From Ancylobacter lacus (GTDB lineage Bacteria; Pseudomonadota; Alphaproteobacteria; Rhizobiales; Xanthobacteraceae): a stretch of DNA of 64,000 bases. Where the stretch lies: assembly GCF_018390635.1 (NCBI RefSeq), contig NZ_JAHBGE010000074.1, positions 54,558 through 118,557 on the forward strand. The letters are read 5' to 3'. Below the pieces are notes generated by a model. That model was not told the DNA's origin and searched no databases. It worked only from the letters and a program-made list of their open reading frames with translations. This document shows positions 1 through 10,572 of the stretch, one piece after another (within the stretch, counting starts at the first letter, position 1; the number at the start of each line of letters is the position of its first letter). The position numbers were made by a program, and so were the translations under genes.

Positions 1-245
1 TCGAGCGGCCCGAAGGCCTCTTCCGCCGATGGCACCAGCGCCTCGACCTCCTCGGAAGACGCGAGGTTGCAGGGCAGCACCACGGTCCGCTCACCGAGCT
101 CCGCGGCGAGGGCGTCGAGCACCTCGCGGCGCGTGCCGGAAAGCGCCACGGTGGCGCCCTGGCGGTGCAGCGCCCGGGCGATGGCGTTGCCCAGCCCGCC
201 GGTGGCGCCGGTCACCAGCGCCGTCTTGCCGCTCAGATCAAACAT
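1..245 (-). CDS. fabG: 3-oxoacyl-ACP reductase FabG (N-terminal part, runs off the window)
   Basis: This is the first ~81 codons of a short-chain dehydrogenase, cut by the window edge. FabG reduces 3-oxoacyl-ACP with NADPH in each fatty acid elongation cycle. The protein begins MFDLSGKTALVTGATGGLG, which carries the glycine-rich TGxxxGxG cofactor loop of the Rossmann fold and the 'ATGGLG' form usual in FabG. The catalytic Ser-Tyr-Lys residues lie beyond the window and cannot be checked. It starts 14 bases downstream of the fabD stop on the same strand, the normal fabD-fabG order, which supports the name over another SDR. The ATG at 245 is preceded by a GAGGA-like site. Confidence 0.85.
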   Translation of the reverse strand, partial: MFDLSGKTALVTGATGGLGNAIARALHRQGATVALSGTRREVLDALAAELGERTVVLPCNLASSEEVEALVPSAEEAFGPL

Positions 246-259
246 GATGTGTCCTCAAC

Positions 260-1210
260 TCAGGCCGGCTGGCGCGATGCGGCGAAGGCCGCGACGTCTT
301 CCGGCGACGAGACGTTGGCGGCCGCGATCTCGCGCGCGATCCGCTTGACGAGGCCGGCCAGCACCTTGCCGGACCCCACCTCGACCAGTCGGGTCACGCC
401 CGCCCCGGCCATGAAGGCAACGGATTCGCGCCAGCGCACGGTGCCGGTGACCTGGCGCACCAGCAGCGCACGAATCGCATTGGGGTCGCTCACCGGCGCG
501 GCGGTGACATTGGCCACCACCGGCACGAGGGGAACGGCGACCTCGACATCCGCCAGCGCCACCTGCATCGCCTCGGCGGCCGATTCGATCAGGCGGCAGT
601 GGAACGGGGCGGACACCGGCAGCAGGATGGCCCGGGCGGCGCCCTCCCGCTTGGCGATGTCGACGGCGCGGGCAATCGCCTCGGTGCCGCCGGACACGAC
701 CACCTGTCCCGGCGCGTTGTCATTGGCGATGTCGCAGACCTCGCCGGCCGCGGCTTCCTGCGCCACGGCGACCACCTTGTCGTAGTCGAGTCCGAGAATC
801 GCCGCCATCGCCCCGGCGCCGACCGGCACCGCGCTCTGCATCGCGGTGCCGCGCAGGCGCAGCAGCCGGGCGGCATCGGAGATGGTGAAGCTGCGGGCGG
901 CGGCGAGCGCCGAATATTCGCCGAGGGAATGGCCTGCCACGAACGCCGCGTCGGCGGCGAGATCGAGCCCGGCCTCGGCCTCCAGCACGCGGATCGCCGC
1001 GAGCGAGGCCGCCATCAGCGCCGGCTGGGCGTTGGCGGTGAGGGTCAGGGTCTCGATCGGCCCGTCCCACATCACGGCGGAGAGCTTCTCGCCAAGCGCC
1101 GCATCCACCTCGTCGAACACCGCGCGGGCGGCGGGAAAGGTGTCGGCCAGGGCCTTGCCCATGCCGACGGCCTGACTGCCCTGCCCGGGGAAGATGAAGG
1201 CGGTGCTCAT
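260..1210 (-). CDS. fabD: Malonyl-CoA:ACP transacylase FabD
   Basis: A 316-residue protein, the usual FabD size. It transfers malonyl from CoA to acyl carrier protein and so feeds every round of type II fatty acid elongation in the cytosol. The N-terminal FPGQGSQ motif (residues 7-13) and the nucleophile elbow GHSLGEY with Ser95 are both present, as is a later PVSAPFHC block around the catalytic His. The open frame extends ~110 codons upstream without family similarity, so I start at the ATG at 1210 ([10 protein letters not shown]). fabG follows 14 bases downstream. Divergent to rpsF across a 334-base gap. Confidence 0.95.
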   Translation of the reverse strand: MSTAFIFPGQGSQAVGMGKALADTFPAARAVFDEVDAALGEKLSAVMWDGPIETLTLTANAQPALMAASLAAIRVLEAEAGLDLAADAAFVAGHSLGEYSALAAARSFTISDAARLLRLRGTAMQSAVPVGAGAMAAILGLDYDKVVAVAQEAAAGEVCDIANDNAPGQVVVSGGTEAIARAVDIAKREGAARAILLPVSAPFHCRLIESAAEAMQVALADVEVAVPLVPVVANVTAAPVSDPNAIRALLVRQVTGTVRWRESVAFMAGAGVTRLVEVGSGKVLAGLVKRIAREIAAANVSSPEDVAAFAASRQPA

Positions 1211-1302
1211 GCGGGCGCGATCCGTTATGGTGAAAACGGTGCGGCAGGAACACGCCCGGCGCCGCGCTGTCAAGCACGCGTGTCCCGCCAGGGCGCCGCG
1301 GC

Positions 1303-1330
1303 TTGCATTTGCGCGGTTTTTCAGTATAAG
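1303..1330 (+). promoter_or_regulatory. Candidate sigma-70-type promoter for rpsF-rpsR
   Basis: A TTGCAT box (1303-1308) and a TATAAG box (1325-1330) lie 16 bases apart in the fabD-rpsF gap. This is one of the few near-consensus pairs in a GC-rich region. It would give a leader of roughly 200 nt before rpsF. The spacing and sequence are seen directly; promoter activity is inferred. Confidence 0.45.
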
Positions 1331-1460
1331 CGCGCGCATCGTCAGTCCCGGCCGGGGGCTGAACGGATGGCTTCGTGCGTCCCCGCTTCGGCGGAGACGG
1401 CGCGGCAGGGCGACCTTCACACGGTTCGCCGACGTCCCGTGTCCCCGCCTTCGAGATGGT

Positions 1461-1485
1461 TTCGAGCCTTTCCGCGAGGCTCGAA
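1461..1485 (+). promoter_or_regulatory. Perfect 9-bp hairpin in the rpsF leader
   Basis: Positions 1461-1469 (TTCGAGCCT) pair perfectly with 1477-1485 (AGGCTCGAA) around a 7-base loop TTCCGCG. It lies 59 bases before the rpsF start. rpsF leaders in many bacteria bind the S6:S18 complex through a structured element with an exposed CCG; this loop shows a CCG, but the match is only by memory. It could instead be an interspersed palindrome. Confidence 0.35.
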
Positions 1486-1544
1486 GGGCTCGCCGTCGGG
1501 ATGGCGTCCGCAATAGTGCGGGATCAAAGGGAAAGGCACGAGAC

Positions 1545-2039
1545 ATGGCTCTCTATGAGCACGTGTTCCTCGCGCGCCAGGATGTGACGGCGCAGCAGGT
1601 CGAGGACATGACCGCCCGTTACAAGGGCGTGATCGAGGCGAATGGCGGCACGGTCGGCAAGACCGAATACTGGGGCGTGAAGACGCTCACCTACCGCATC
1701 CGCAAGAACCGCAAGGCGCACTTCTCGCTGCTCAACATCGACGCTCCGGCCGCGGCCGTGGCCGAGATGGAGCGCCAGATGCGCATCGACGAGGACGTTC
1801 TCCGCGTCATGACCATCCGGGTCGAGGCGCTGGAGGAAGGCCAGTCGGTGATGCTGCAGAAGCGCGACCGTGACGACCGCGGCGACCGCGGCTTCGGCGA
1901 TCGCGGCTTCGGCGGCGGCGACCGTGGCTTCGGCGGCGGCGATCGCGGCTTCGGCGGCGGCCGTGGCGGCTTCAACCGCGAGGATCGCGGCCCGCGCCGG
2001 GATCGTGAAGAAGTCAGCTCCAACGTGGAGGGCGAATGA
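1545..2039 (+). CDS. rpsF: 30S ribosomal protein S6 with long Arg/Gly-rich tail
   Basis: 164 residues. S6 sits on the platform of the small subunit and binds 16S rRNA together with S18. Residues 1-~100 are the S6 fold: [13 protein letters not shown] start, the YWG-V-L-TYRI--N-KAH block, and the LRVMTIRVE end. Residues ~113-164 form an extra tail rich in Asp-Arg-Gly-Phe-Gly, including three DRGFGGG heptads, longer than in E. coli S6 and of unknown role. The ATG at 1545 is preceded by an AAGGGAAAGG stretch. The stop overlaps the rpsR start by one base, so the pair is probably translationally coupled. Confidence 0.95.
   Translation: MALYEHVFLARQDVTAQQVEDMTARYKGVIEANGGTVGKTEYWGVKTLTYRIRKNRKAHFSLLNIDAPAAAVAEMERQMRIDEDVLRVMTIRVEALEEGQSVMLQKRDRDDRGDRGFGDRGFGGGDRGFGGGDRGFGGGRGGFNREDRGPRRDREEVSSNVEGE
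1899..1961 (+). repeat. Three tandem 21-bp units inside rpsF
   Basis: Units at 1899-1919, 1920-1940 and 1941-1961 each encode Asp-Arg-Gly-Phe-Gly-Gly-Gly. They differ mainly by a T/C change at synonymous sites. A shorter related unit precedes them. Such in-frame repeats can change number by slippage. Confidence 0.85.
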
Positions 2040-2302
2040 TGGCTCTCGGTCCTACGGGCGGTTCGTCCGCCGGCGGCGCGCGTCGCCCCTTCTTCCGTCG
2101 TCGCAAGACCTGCCCGTTCTCCGGCGCCAATGCGCCGAAGATCGACTACAAGGACGTGCGGCTGCTGCAGCGCTACATCTCCGAGCGCGGCAAGATCGTG
2201 CCCTCGCGCATCACCGCCGTCTCGGCGAAGAAGCAGCGTGAGCTGGCCCAGGCGATCAAGCGCGCCCGCTTCCTCGGTCTGCTGCCCTTCGTGATCCGCT
2301 GA
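2039..2302 (+). CDS. rpsR: 30S ribosomal protein S18
   Basis: 87 residues. S18 binds beside S6 on the 30S platform. The core RRKTCPFSG...[41 protein letters not shown] is the S18 signature. Two consecutive ATGs occur (2036 and 2039). GGAGGG at 2027-2032 gives a 6-base spacing to 2039 and only 3 to 2036, so I prefer 2039, which overlaps the rpsF stop by one base. Same operon as rpsF and the downstream membrane protein and rplI. Confidence 0.95.
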   Translation: MALGPTGGSSAGGARRPFFRRRKTCPFSGANAPKIDYKDVRLLQRYISERGKIVPSRITAVSAKKQRELAQAIKRARFLGLLPFVIR

Positions 2303-2339
2303 GCGGATCGCACGCCTCCCCCGGGAGGTTCGCCTTTCC

Positions 2340-2359
2340 GTCCCCGGCACGCCGGGGAC
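2340..2359 (+). other. Strong hairpin after rpsR
   Basis: GTCCCCGGC (2340-2348) and GCCGGGGAC (2351-2359) form a perfect 9-bp GC stem with a 2-base loop. No T-run follows, so it is not a standard terminator. It may act as an mRNA stability or attenuation element between rpsR and the membrane protein gene. Confidence 0.4.
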
Positions 2360-2454
2360 GGCCTTCGTGAAAAACGACCGGCCGGCGGGGCTCCTCCCGC
2401 AAGCCGTTGGCTGGGGAGGCCCGTCGTCCAGACGGCGTCCTGCCCCTAACCGCG

Positions 2455-3408
2455 ATGCGGGACAGCTCGTCGATGGGACCCTTTGTGATAGCGCTCGGCG
2501 CCGGTGCGGCGTCCGCCCTGCTCGTGGCGAGCGTCGCCTCGGGTAGCGTCATCGCCTTGCCGCTGTTCTACCTCGCCCCGCTCCCGGTGCTCATCGCGGG
2601 AATCGGCTGGTCCCACCGCGCCGCCCTCATCGCCGCCGCCACCGCCACCCTCGCCATCGCCCTGCTGCTGGGAACCGAACTGGTCGCGGCCTATGTCGCC
2701 GGTGTCGGCCTGCCGGCCTATGTCCTGTCCTATCTCGCGCTGATGGCACGCCCCGGCCGGGATGGCGAGCTGGAATGGTTCCCCACCGGCCGGCTGGTGC
2801 TCGCCGCCGCGGTGGCGGGCGTGGTGGCCGTCGCGGCGCTGGTGCCGCTGGTCGCCAGCGACGTCGAATCCTATCAGGCGGCGCTGCGCGAGCTGTTCGA
2901 GGCCATGCTGCAGGACCGCGCCGGCGAGCTGCCGCCGGATGCCAGCCGCTTCGTCGATCTGATGGTGATGGTCATGCCGCCCGCGGCGGCGGTGCTGACC
3001 ATGATCACCCAGCTCGGCAACCTCTATCTCGCCGGCCGCATCGCCCGCGTCTCGGACCGCCTGATGCGGCCGTGGCCGGATCTTGCGCAGATGCGGCTGC
3101 CGCAGGGCGCCGCCGTGCTGCTGGCGGCCTCGCTGGCGATCGCCGTTCTGGTGCCCGGCTTCGTCGGGCTGCTGGCCGAGCTGCTCGGCGCCACCCTGGT
3201 CACCGCGTTCGGCGTGCTGGGATTTGCCGTGGTCCACGCCATCACCCGCAACGCCGGCGGCCGCCGGCTCATCCTGGCGACGGTGTGGCTGGCGACGCTG
3301 GTGCTCGGCTGGCCGTTCCTGGTGCTGGCGGCGCTGGGGCTGGCCGACCTTTTCCTCGACCTCCGCGGCCGGATGGGCACACGCCCGCCGGCGGCGAACG
3401 ATCTTTGA
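2455..3408 (+). CDS. DUF2232 family integral membrane protein
   Basis: 317 residues, mostly hydrophobic, with about eight membrane-spanning segments (for example residues ~8-45, ~55-95, ~110-130, ~210-240 and ~275-300). It lies between rpsR and rplI, the place where Hyphomicrobiales carry a DUF2232 (YybS-like) membrane protein. The family has no settled biochemical role; a cell-envelope or transport-related function is often guessed. In-frame starts exist at 2407, 2455 and 2473. I choose 2455 because the residues before it are polar and unlike the family. Ends 40 bases before rplI. Confidence 0.8.
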   Translation: MRDSSSMGPFVIALGAGAASALLVASVASGSVIALPLFYLAPLPVLIAGIGWSHRAALIAAATATLAIALLLGTELVAAYVAGVGLPAYVLSYLALMARPGRDGELEWFPTGRLVLAAAVAGVVAVAALVPLVASDVESYQAALRELFEAMLQDRAGELPPDASRFVDLMVMVMPPAAAVLTMITQLGNLYLAGRIARVSDRLMRPWPDLAQMRLPQGAAVLLAASLAIAVLVPGFVGLLAELLGATLVTAFGVLGFAVVHAITRNAGGRRLILATVWLATLVLGWPFLVLAALGLADLFLDLRGRMGTRPPAANDL

Positions 3409-3448
3409 ACCGACCAAGACATCAACGACGAATAGACGGAGAACTGAG

Positions 3449-4015
3449 ATGGAAGTCATTCTGCTGGAGCGCGTGGCCAAGCTGGGCCAGATGGGCGAAG
3501 TGGTGCGCGTGAAGGACGGCTTCGCCCGCAACTTCCTGCTGCCCAAGGGCAAGGCCCTGCGCGCGACCAAGGACAACAAGGCCCGCTTCGAGACCATGAA
3601 GGTGCAGCTCGAGGCGCGCAACCTCGAGCTGAAGAACGAAGCCTCCAAGGTCGGCGCCAAGCTGGCCGGCACCGAGGTCGTGCTCGTCCGCCAGGCCGGC
3701 GAGACCGGCCAGCTCTATGGCTCGGTCTCCACCCGCGACATCGCCGACGCCCTGACCGCCGCCGGCTTCAGCGTCGGCCGCCAGCAGGTTGTCCTCAACC
3801 ACCCGATCAAGACCATCGGCCTGCATGTCGTGCCGGTGCTGCTGCACCCGGAAGTGGAAGTCACCGTGAAGGCGAACGTCGCCCGCAGCGCCGAGGAAGC
3901 GGTGCGCCAGTCGCGCGGCGAGGACCTCTCTGTGGTTCGCGACGACGAGGATGAAGACGAGGCCTTCGAGCCGGCCGAAACCGAGGCGGAAGCCGAGGAA
4001 ACCGAAGAAGCCTGA
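3449..4015 (+). CDS. rplI: 50S ribosomal protein L9 with acidic C-terminal extension
   Basis: 188 residues. L9 binds 23S rRNA at the base of the L1 stalk and helps keep the reading frame. The N-terminal domain starts [19 protein letters not shown] and contains the [18 protein letters not shown]-binding block. The C-terminal domain with [12 protein letters not shown] follows. After residue ~150 the chain continues into a Glu/Asp-rich tail, so the protein is longer than the ~150-residue E. coli L9; such tails are common in alphaproteobacteria. ATG at 3449 has a GGAG site (3439-3442) upstream. A rho-independent terminator follows. Confidence 0.95.
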   Translation: MEVILLERVAKLGQMGEVVRVKDGFARNFLLPKGKALRATKDNKARFETMKVQLEARNLELKNEASKVGAKLAGTEVVLVRQAGETGQLYGSVSTRDIADALTAAGFSVGRQQVVLNHPIKTIGLHVVPVLLHPEVEVTVKANVARSAEEAVRQSRGEDLSVVRDDEDEDEAFEPAETEAEAEETEEA

Positions 4016-4050
4016 TCGACATTACTTAACGTCATACGTCGAATTGCGTA

Positions 4051-4078
4051 GCCCGGCCGGAACTCGGCCGGGCTTTTT
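4051..4078 (+). terminator. Rho-independent terminator of the rpsF-rplI operon
   Basis: GCCCGGCCG (4051-4059) pairs with CGGCCGGGC (4065-4073) across a 5-base loop, followed by five T (4074-4078). It begins 35 bases after the rplI stop. This is the clearest intrinsic terminator in the window. Confidence 0.9.
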
Positions 4079-4213
4079 CGTATTTTCAGCCCGAAACGGA
4101 CGTTGCGGCCATCCAAAGCCTGTGGTGCAATCGATTTAGGCATATGCCCGATTGCTCTGGTTTGATGCAGGTGAATGCCCTCGATGGAGGGTTGTGACAG
4201 GTGGAGGCGGCCG

Positions 4214-5473
4214 ATGGAACGGTTGCTCGCTGGCGTGCTTGCCCGGGTCGTGCGGACCGGGAACCTCACCATCATCCTTGCCTCCGGCCGGCGCTGCCGG
4301 TTTGGTGACGGCTCCGGCCCCGCGGTCGAGATGCGCTTCACCTCGCCGCGCTGGCAGCGCGCCGTCGCCCTCGACCCCGAGCTGAAGCTGGGCGAGGCCT
4401 ACACCGATGGCGGCTTCGTCATGGAGCGCGGCTCGATCGCCGACCTTCTGGCGATCCTCATGGCCCAGGTCGGCCTGTCGCCGCCCGGCGTCAGCGCCAA
4501 GGGCATGCTGTGGCTGCGCTTCATGGCGCGGCGCATCGCCCAGTTCAATCCGCCGGACCGCTCCCGGCGCAACGTCGCCCATCACTACGACCTCGACGGC
4601 CGGCTCTATTCGCTGTTCCTGGATGCCGACCGGCAATATTCCTGCGCCTATTTCGAGCATCCCGGACAGTCGCTGGACGATGCCCAGCTCGCCAAGCGCC
4701 GCCACATCGCCGCCAAGCTGCGGCTCGACCGGCCGGATCTGCGGGTGCTCGACATAGGCTGCGGCTGGGGCGGGCTCGGGCTCTATCTGGCGGAAAATGC
4801 GGGGGCCCGCGTCACCGGGGTGACGCTGTCCGAGGAACAGCTCGCCGTCGCCAAGGGGCGGGCGCAGGAGCGCGGCCTTGCCGAGCGGGCCGAGTTCCGC
4901 CTGCAGGACTACCGCCACACACCCGGCCCGTTCGACCGCATCGTCTCGGTCGGCATGTTCGAGCATGTCGGCATCAGCCATTTCGACACCTATTTCCGGC
5001 GCGTGAACGAGCTGCTGGCGGAAGACGGCGTGGCGATGATCCACGCCATCGGCCGTTCCGAAGGCCCGGGCATCACCAACCCGTGGATCGCCCGCTACAT
5101 CTTCCCGGGCGGCTACATCCCCGCCCTGTCGGAGGTTCTGCCGGCGGTGGAGAAGGCGGGGCTCTACGTCACCGACATCGAAATCCTGCGGCTGCACTAC
5201 GCCGAGACGCTGAAGGCCTGGCGCGAGCGCTTCCTCGCCCATCGCGAAGAGGCGGAGCGGCTCTATGACGAGCGCTTCATCCGGCTCTGGGAGTTCTACC
5301 TCGCCGCCTCCGAGATGGCGTTCCGGCATCAGGGCATGATGGTGTTCCAGATCCAGCTCGCGAAGAAGGAGGGCGTGGTCCCCATCACCCGGGGCTACAT
5401 CGCCAAGGCCGAAGCCGCCCTGCGCGCCGTGGAGGGGCATCGGCGGCCGGAGCTGCGCCTCGCCGGCGAATGA
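4214..5473 (+). CDS. Cyclopropane-fatty-acyl-phospholipid synthase family methyltransferase
   Basis: 419 residues. Enzymes of this family move a methyl group from S-adenosylmethionine to the double bond of membrane phospholipid acyl chains, or to a related lipid. The N-terminal ~110 residues form the lipid-binding part; NVAHHYDL at ~120-127 is the conserved entry to the catalytic domain; LDIGCGWGGL (179-188) is the SAM-binding loop; SVGMFEHVG is the following family motif. The C-terminal part has the RLWEFYLA-SEMAFR block. GGAGG (4203-4207) sits 6 bases before the ATG at 4214, which decides the start. Lone gene after the rplI terminator. Whether it makes cyclopropane or another modification cannot be told. 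Confidence 0.88.
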   Translation: MERLLAGVLARVVRTGNLTIILASGRRCRFGDGSGPAVEMRFTSPRWQRAVALDPELKLGEAYTDGGFVMERGSIADLLAILMAQVGLSPPGVSAKGMLWLRFMARRIAQFNPPDRSRRNVAHHYDLDGRLYSLFLDADRQYSCAYFEHPGQSLDDAQLAKRRHIAAKLRLDRPDLRVLDIGCGWGGLGLYLAENAGARVTGVTLSEEQLAVAKGRAQERGLAERAEFRLQDYRHTPGPFDRIVSVGMFEHVGISHFDTYFRRVNELLAEDGVAMIHAIGRSEGPGITNPWIARYIFPGGYIPALSEVLPAVEKAGLYVTDIEILRLHYAETLKAWRERFLAHREEAERLYDERFIRLWEFYLAASEMAFRHQGMMVFQIQLAKKEGVVPITRGYIAKAEAALRAVEGHRRPELRLAGE

Positions 5474-5670
5474 CCCACAGCCGCACACGACAGGCCGCGC
5501 GCGCCCGCCCGGCGCGCCGGCAGTGCCCCGGCGGAGGCCGATTCGCCGGTCAAGGCGGAATCCTCTGTCCACAGGCGCTCCACAAGACAAAGATGGTCGT
5601 CTCGTGATTCGCACGGACTCGCGGGCCGGACGGCGGTAGCTGTCGGGTCTGACAACGGACCAGTGGACGA

Positions 5671-7161
<1,491 letters not shown>

Positions 7162-7171
7162 CGGACCGGCG

Positions 7172-8299
7172 ATGAACGAGCGCAACGTCACCACCCTTCC
7201 GCTGGAGGAAACCGGCGGCCGCCTTACCCTCGACGGTGGCGCGCTGGCGGCCAATTACGCCGCCCTCGCCGCCCGCGCCGCGCCGGCCGAATGCGCCGCG
7301 GTGGTGAAGGGCGACGCCTACGGGCTCGGGCTCGAGCCGGCCGCGGCGCGGCTCTGGCAGGCCGGGGCCCGCACCTTCTTCGTCGCCCTTCCCATCGAGG
7401 GGCGCCGGCTGCGGGCGGTGCTGCCGGAGGCGACCATCTATGTCCTCAACGGCCTCTTCGCCGGAGCCGAGCCGGTCTACCTCGCGCAGAAGCTGCGCCC
7501 GGTTCTCGGCAGCGTCGAGGAGATCGAGCGCTGGAGCGCGTTCTGTCGCGGGCGCGCCGGCCCGCTGCCGGCCGCCATCCATGTCGACACCGGGATGAAC
7601 CGGCTCGGCCTCGCGCCGACCGATGCGATCGGGCTCGCCGACCGGCGGGACGAGCTGGCTTTCCCGGTGGCGCTGATCCTCAGCCATCTCGCCTGCGCGG
7701 ACGAACCCTCCCACCCCCTGACGATGCGGCAGCTCGAGGATTTCCGCGCCATCGTCGCCCTGTTCCCGGGCGTGCCGGCCTCTCTGGCCAATTCCGCCGG
7801 CACGCTGGGCGATCCCGCGCTGCATTTCGACCTGGTGCGGCCGGGCATCGCGCTCTATGGCGGGCGGGCACGGGCCGATGTGTCGGCCTTGCGGCCGGTG
7901 GTGAGGCTGGAGCTGCGCATCGTGCAGCTTCGCGACGTGCACGAGGGCGAGCCGGTAGGCTATGGCGCGGCGCAGACCGCGCGGCGGCATACACGCATCG
8001 CCGTGCTCTCGGCCGGCTATGCCGACGGGCTGCCGCGCCTCGCCGGCTCCTCCGATCTGCGCCGCGGCGCCGCCGTGATGATCGCCGGGCGGCGCTGCCC
8101 GCTGATCGGCCGCATCTCGATGGACCTCATCACCGTCGACGTCACCGATGTGCCGGCCGACGAGGTGCAGGCCGGCGATTTCGCCACCGCGCTGGGTGCC
8201 GGCATCGGCGTCGACGACTGGGCCCGCCACGCCGAGACCATCGGCTATGAGGTGCTGACCTCTCTCGGCCGGCGCTATCACCGGGTCTGGCACGACTGA
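7172..8299 (+). CDS. alr: Alanine racemase
   Basis: 375 residues. A PLP enzyme that interconverts L- and D-alanine and supplies D-Ala for peptidoglycan. The PLP-binding lysine is Lys46 in VVKGDAYGLG. The second catalytic base is the tyrosine in SAGYADGLPR near residue ~280, and the RISMDL block of the C-terminal beta domain is present. Length is normal. It lies between dnaB and radA, the usual Hyphomicrobiales arrangement, so it is probably the housekeeping enzyme. The ATG at 7172 follows a GGACCGGCG stretch, a weak ribosome-binding site. Confidence 0.94.
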   Translation: MNERNVTTLPLEETGGRLTLDGGALAANYAALAARAAPAECAAVVKGDAYGLGLEPAAARLWQAGARTFFVALPIEGRRLRAVLPEATIYVLNGLFAGAEPVYLAQKLRPVLGSVEEIERWSAFCRGRAGPLPAAIHVDTGMNRLGLAPTDAIGLADRRDELAFPVALILSHLACADEPSHPLTMRQLEDFRAIVALFPGVPASLANSAGTLGDPALHFDLVRPGIALYGGRARADVSALRPVVRLELRIVQLRDVHEGEPVGYGAAQTARRHTRIAVLSAGYADGLPRLAGSSDLRRGAAVMIAGRRCPLIGRISMDLITVDVTDVPADEVQAGDFATALGAGIGVDDWARHAETIGYEVLTSLGRRYHRVWHD

Positions 8300-8389
8300 C
8301 CGGGCGAGATGCCGGGGCGGGGTGACGGCGCCGCGCCGCGGCGTCATCCTCGCCACCGATTCGCGCCGCTTCCGGCATCGGAGACCGCC

Positions 8390-9805
8390 TTGGCCAAACG
8401 CCCCGCCTCCTTCATCTGCCAGATCTGCGGCGCCGCCTATCCCCGCTGGCAGGGCAAATGCGATTCCTGCGGCGCCTGGAACAGCATCGCCGAGGAACAG
8501 GGTGGCCAGAGCGCCCTCCCCGTCGCCCAGCGCACCGAGCGCAAGGGCCGCATCTTCCCGCTGGAAGGCCTCGCCGGCACCAGCGAGGACGCCCCGCGCA
8601 CCGTCTCGGCCATTGCCGAATTCGACCGCGTCACCGGCGGCGGGCTGGTGCCGGGCTCGGTGCTGCTGATCGGGGGCGATCCCGGCATCGGCAAGTCCAC
8701 CCTGCTGATCCAGGCCTCTGCGGCGCTGGCGGAAAGCGGGCACCGCGTCATCTACGTCTCGGGCGAGGAGGCGGTGGCGCAGGTGCGGCTGCGCGCCGGC
8801 CGGCTCGGCCTTGCCGGGGCGGCGGTCGAGCTCGCCGCCGAAACCAATGTCGAGGATATCGTGGCCACGCTCTCCGCCGGGCGGGCGCCGGCGCTGGTGG
8901 TGGTGGATTCCATCCAGACCATGTGGACCGAGACCGCGGAATCCGCGCCGGGAACGGTGACGCAGGTGCGCTCCTCCGCGCAGCTCCTCATCCGCTACGC
9001 CAAGAAGGCGGGAGCGGCGGTGATCCTGGTCGGCCATGTCACCAAGGATGGCCAGATCGCCGGGCCGCGGGTGGTGGAGCACATGGTCGACGCCGTGCTG
9101 TCGTTCGAGGGCGACGGCGCCCACCGCTTCCGCATCCTGCGGGCGCAGAAGAACCGCTTCGGGCCCACCGACGAGATCGGCGTGTTCGAGATGACCGGGC
9201 TCGGCCTGCGCGAGGTGGCCAACCCCTCCGAGCTTTTCCTCGCCAACCGCGACCGCAGCGCGCCGGGAACCGCGGTGTATGCCGGCATGGAGGGCAGCCG
9301 CCCGGTGCTGGTGGAGATCCAGGCACTGGTGGTCCCCACCAGCCTCGGCACGCCGCGCCGCGCGGTGGTCGGCTGGGACCCGAGCCGCCTGTCCATGGTG
9401 CTGGCGGTGCTGGAGGCGCGCTGCGGGGTGAAGCTCGGCGGCCACGACGTCCACCTCAATGTCGCCGGCGGCTTCCGCATCAGCGAGCCGGCGGCCGACC
9501 TCGCGGTGGCGGCGGCGCTGGTCTCCTCCCTCACCGGAGCGGTGCTGCCGGCGGAGGACGTCTATTTCGGCGAGCTCAGCCTCACCGGCGCGATCCGGCC
9601 GGTCGCCCACACCGTGGCGCGGCTGAAGGAGGCGGCGAAGCTCGGTTTTCAGGGTGCGATGGTGCCGCCCATGCTGGCGAGCGACCCGCTGCCCTCCGAC
9701 AACGCCCTGTCGATCCGCCCGGCGGCGACGCTGGCCGACCTCGTCGCCGGCATCGCCGCCCGCGCCCCGCGCCGGGCTCCACAGGCGGCCACAGAAGAAG
9801 GGTGA
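8390..9805 (+). CDS. radA: DNA repair protein RadA
   Basis: 471 residues. RadA is a RecA-related ATPase that promotes branch migration during recombinational repair. An N-terminal zinc finger has Cys10, Cys13, Cys24 and Cys27; Walker A is GGDPGIGKST (95-104); the RadA-specific KNRFGPTDE motif is present; a Lon-protease-like C-terminal domain follows. The frame is open from 8309, but no family similarity precedes LAKRPASF. I start at the TTG at 8390, which has GGAGA (8380-8384) 5 bases upstream. cvpA follows 81 bases later. Confidence 0.94.
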   Translation: MAKRPASFICQICGAAYPRWQGKCDSCGAWNSIAEEQGGQSALPVAQRTERKGRIFPLEGLAGTSEDAPRTVSAIAEFDRVTGGGLVPGSVLLIGGDPGIGKSTLLIQASAALAESGHRVIYVSGEEAVAQVRLRAGRLGLAGAAVELAAETNVEDIVATLSAGRAPALVVVDSIQTMWTETAESAPGTVTQVRSSAQLLIRYAKKAGAAVILVGHVTKDGQIAGPRVVEHMVDAVLSFEGDGAHRFRILRAQKNRFGPTDEIGVFEMTGLGLREVANPSELFLANRDRSAPGTAVYAGMEGSRPVLVEIQALVVPTSLGTPRRAVVGWDPSRLSMVLAVLEARCGVKLGGHDVHLNVAGGFRISEPAADLAVAAALVSSLTGAVLPAEDVYFGELSLTGAIRPVAHTVARLKEAAKLGFQGAMVPPMLASDPLPSDNALSIRPAATLADLVAGIAARAPRRAPQAATEEG

Positions 9806-9886
9806 CGATTCCGGCGAGGCACGCTATACCACGCGCGCCTTGAAACCGGCCGCGAGCCAGATTCGTCCCCGAATCCTCCCAGGTGG

Positions 9887-10462
9887 ATGTCCTTGACGCT
9901 GCTCGATATCATTCTGCTCGGCGTGATGCTGCTCTCGGGGCTGCTGGCGATGGTCCGGGGCTTCGTGCGCGAAGTCTTCGCCATCGCCTCCTGGGTCATC
10001 GCGGCGGTGGTCACCCTTTACGCCTATCCCCACGCCCTGCCGCTGGCGAAGCAGTATGTCTCGCACGACACGCTGGCGATTGCGGCCGCGGCGGGCGGTG
10101 TGTTCATGCTGACGCTGCTGATCGTCTCGATCATCACCGTGCGCATCTCCGACGCCGTTCTGGACAGCCGCATCGGCGTGCTGGACCGGACGCTCGGCTT
10201 CCTGTTCGGGCTCGGCCGCGGCTTTCTCATCATGGTTGTGGCCTTCCTGTTCTTCAACTGGCTTTCCCAGAACGAACAGGGACAGCCCGGGTGGATTCGC
10301 GATGCGCGCTCCCGGGTGGTCTTGCAAAGTGCGGGCGACTGGCTCATCTCCGTCTTGCCGGACGATCCCGAAGGCCTCATCCGCGAGATACGCGGGCCCA
10401 AGGATGCCGACACCGAGCCGCCGCCGGAGCCGACGACCCCGGCGCCGCAGCCGGCCCAATGA
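9887..10462 (+). CDS. cvpA: CvpA family membrane protein
   Basis: 191 residues with four predicted membrane segments (~5-22, ~27-50, ~60-90, ~100-125) and a Pro/Glu-rich C-terminal tail. The N-terminal TLLDIILLGVMLLSG-LAMVRGFVREV is typical of CvpA. The E. coli protein is needed for colicin V production and lies upstream of purF, as here; its molecular role is not firmly known. AGGTGG lies just upstream of the ATG at 9887. Confidence 0.9.
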   Translation: MSLTLLDIILLGVMLLSGLLAMVRGFVREVFAIASWVIAAVVTLYAYPHALPLAKQYVSHDTLAIAAAAGGVFMLTLLIVSIITVRISDAVLDSRIGVLDRTLGFLFGLGRGFLIMVVAFLFFNWLSQNEQGQPGWIRDARSRVVLQSAGDWLISVLPDDPEGLIREIRGPKDADTEPPPEPTTPAPQPAQ

Positions 10463-10466
10463 TGTA

Positions 10467-10496
10467 AGCCGCCGCAACGTCATCGTTTCGGCGGTT
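10467..10496 (+). terminator. Possible hairpin between cvpA and purF
   Basis: AGCCGCCG (10467-10474) can pair with CGGCGGTT (10489-10496), with one G-T wobble, around a 14-base loop. A weak T-containing stretch follows. It could be a partial terminator or an mRNA element; the long loop and lack of a T-run keep confidence low. Confidence 0.25.
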
Positions 10497-10572
10497 TGTG
10501 TCCTTAACGGACGCGTTGTCGAAGCGCAGGGAGCACGCGCAGCCGCCGGACTGCGCACGGACCGGAGGTCCC

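Noticed and set aside
165..785. Open frame on the plus strand opposite fabD
   Set aside because: Antisense of a well-supported fabD; Ala/Arg/Ser-rich composition typical of GC-rich shadow frames.
2340..2359. Rho-independent terminator after rpsR
   Set aside because: The stem is strong but no T-run follows, so it is listed only as a hairpin.
2446..3672. 408-codon minus-strand open frame across the DUF2232 and rplI genes
   Set aside because: Gln/Arg/His-rich antisense translation with no motif or ribosome-binding site.
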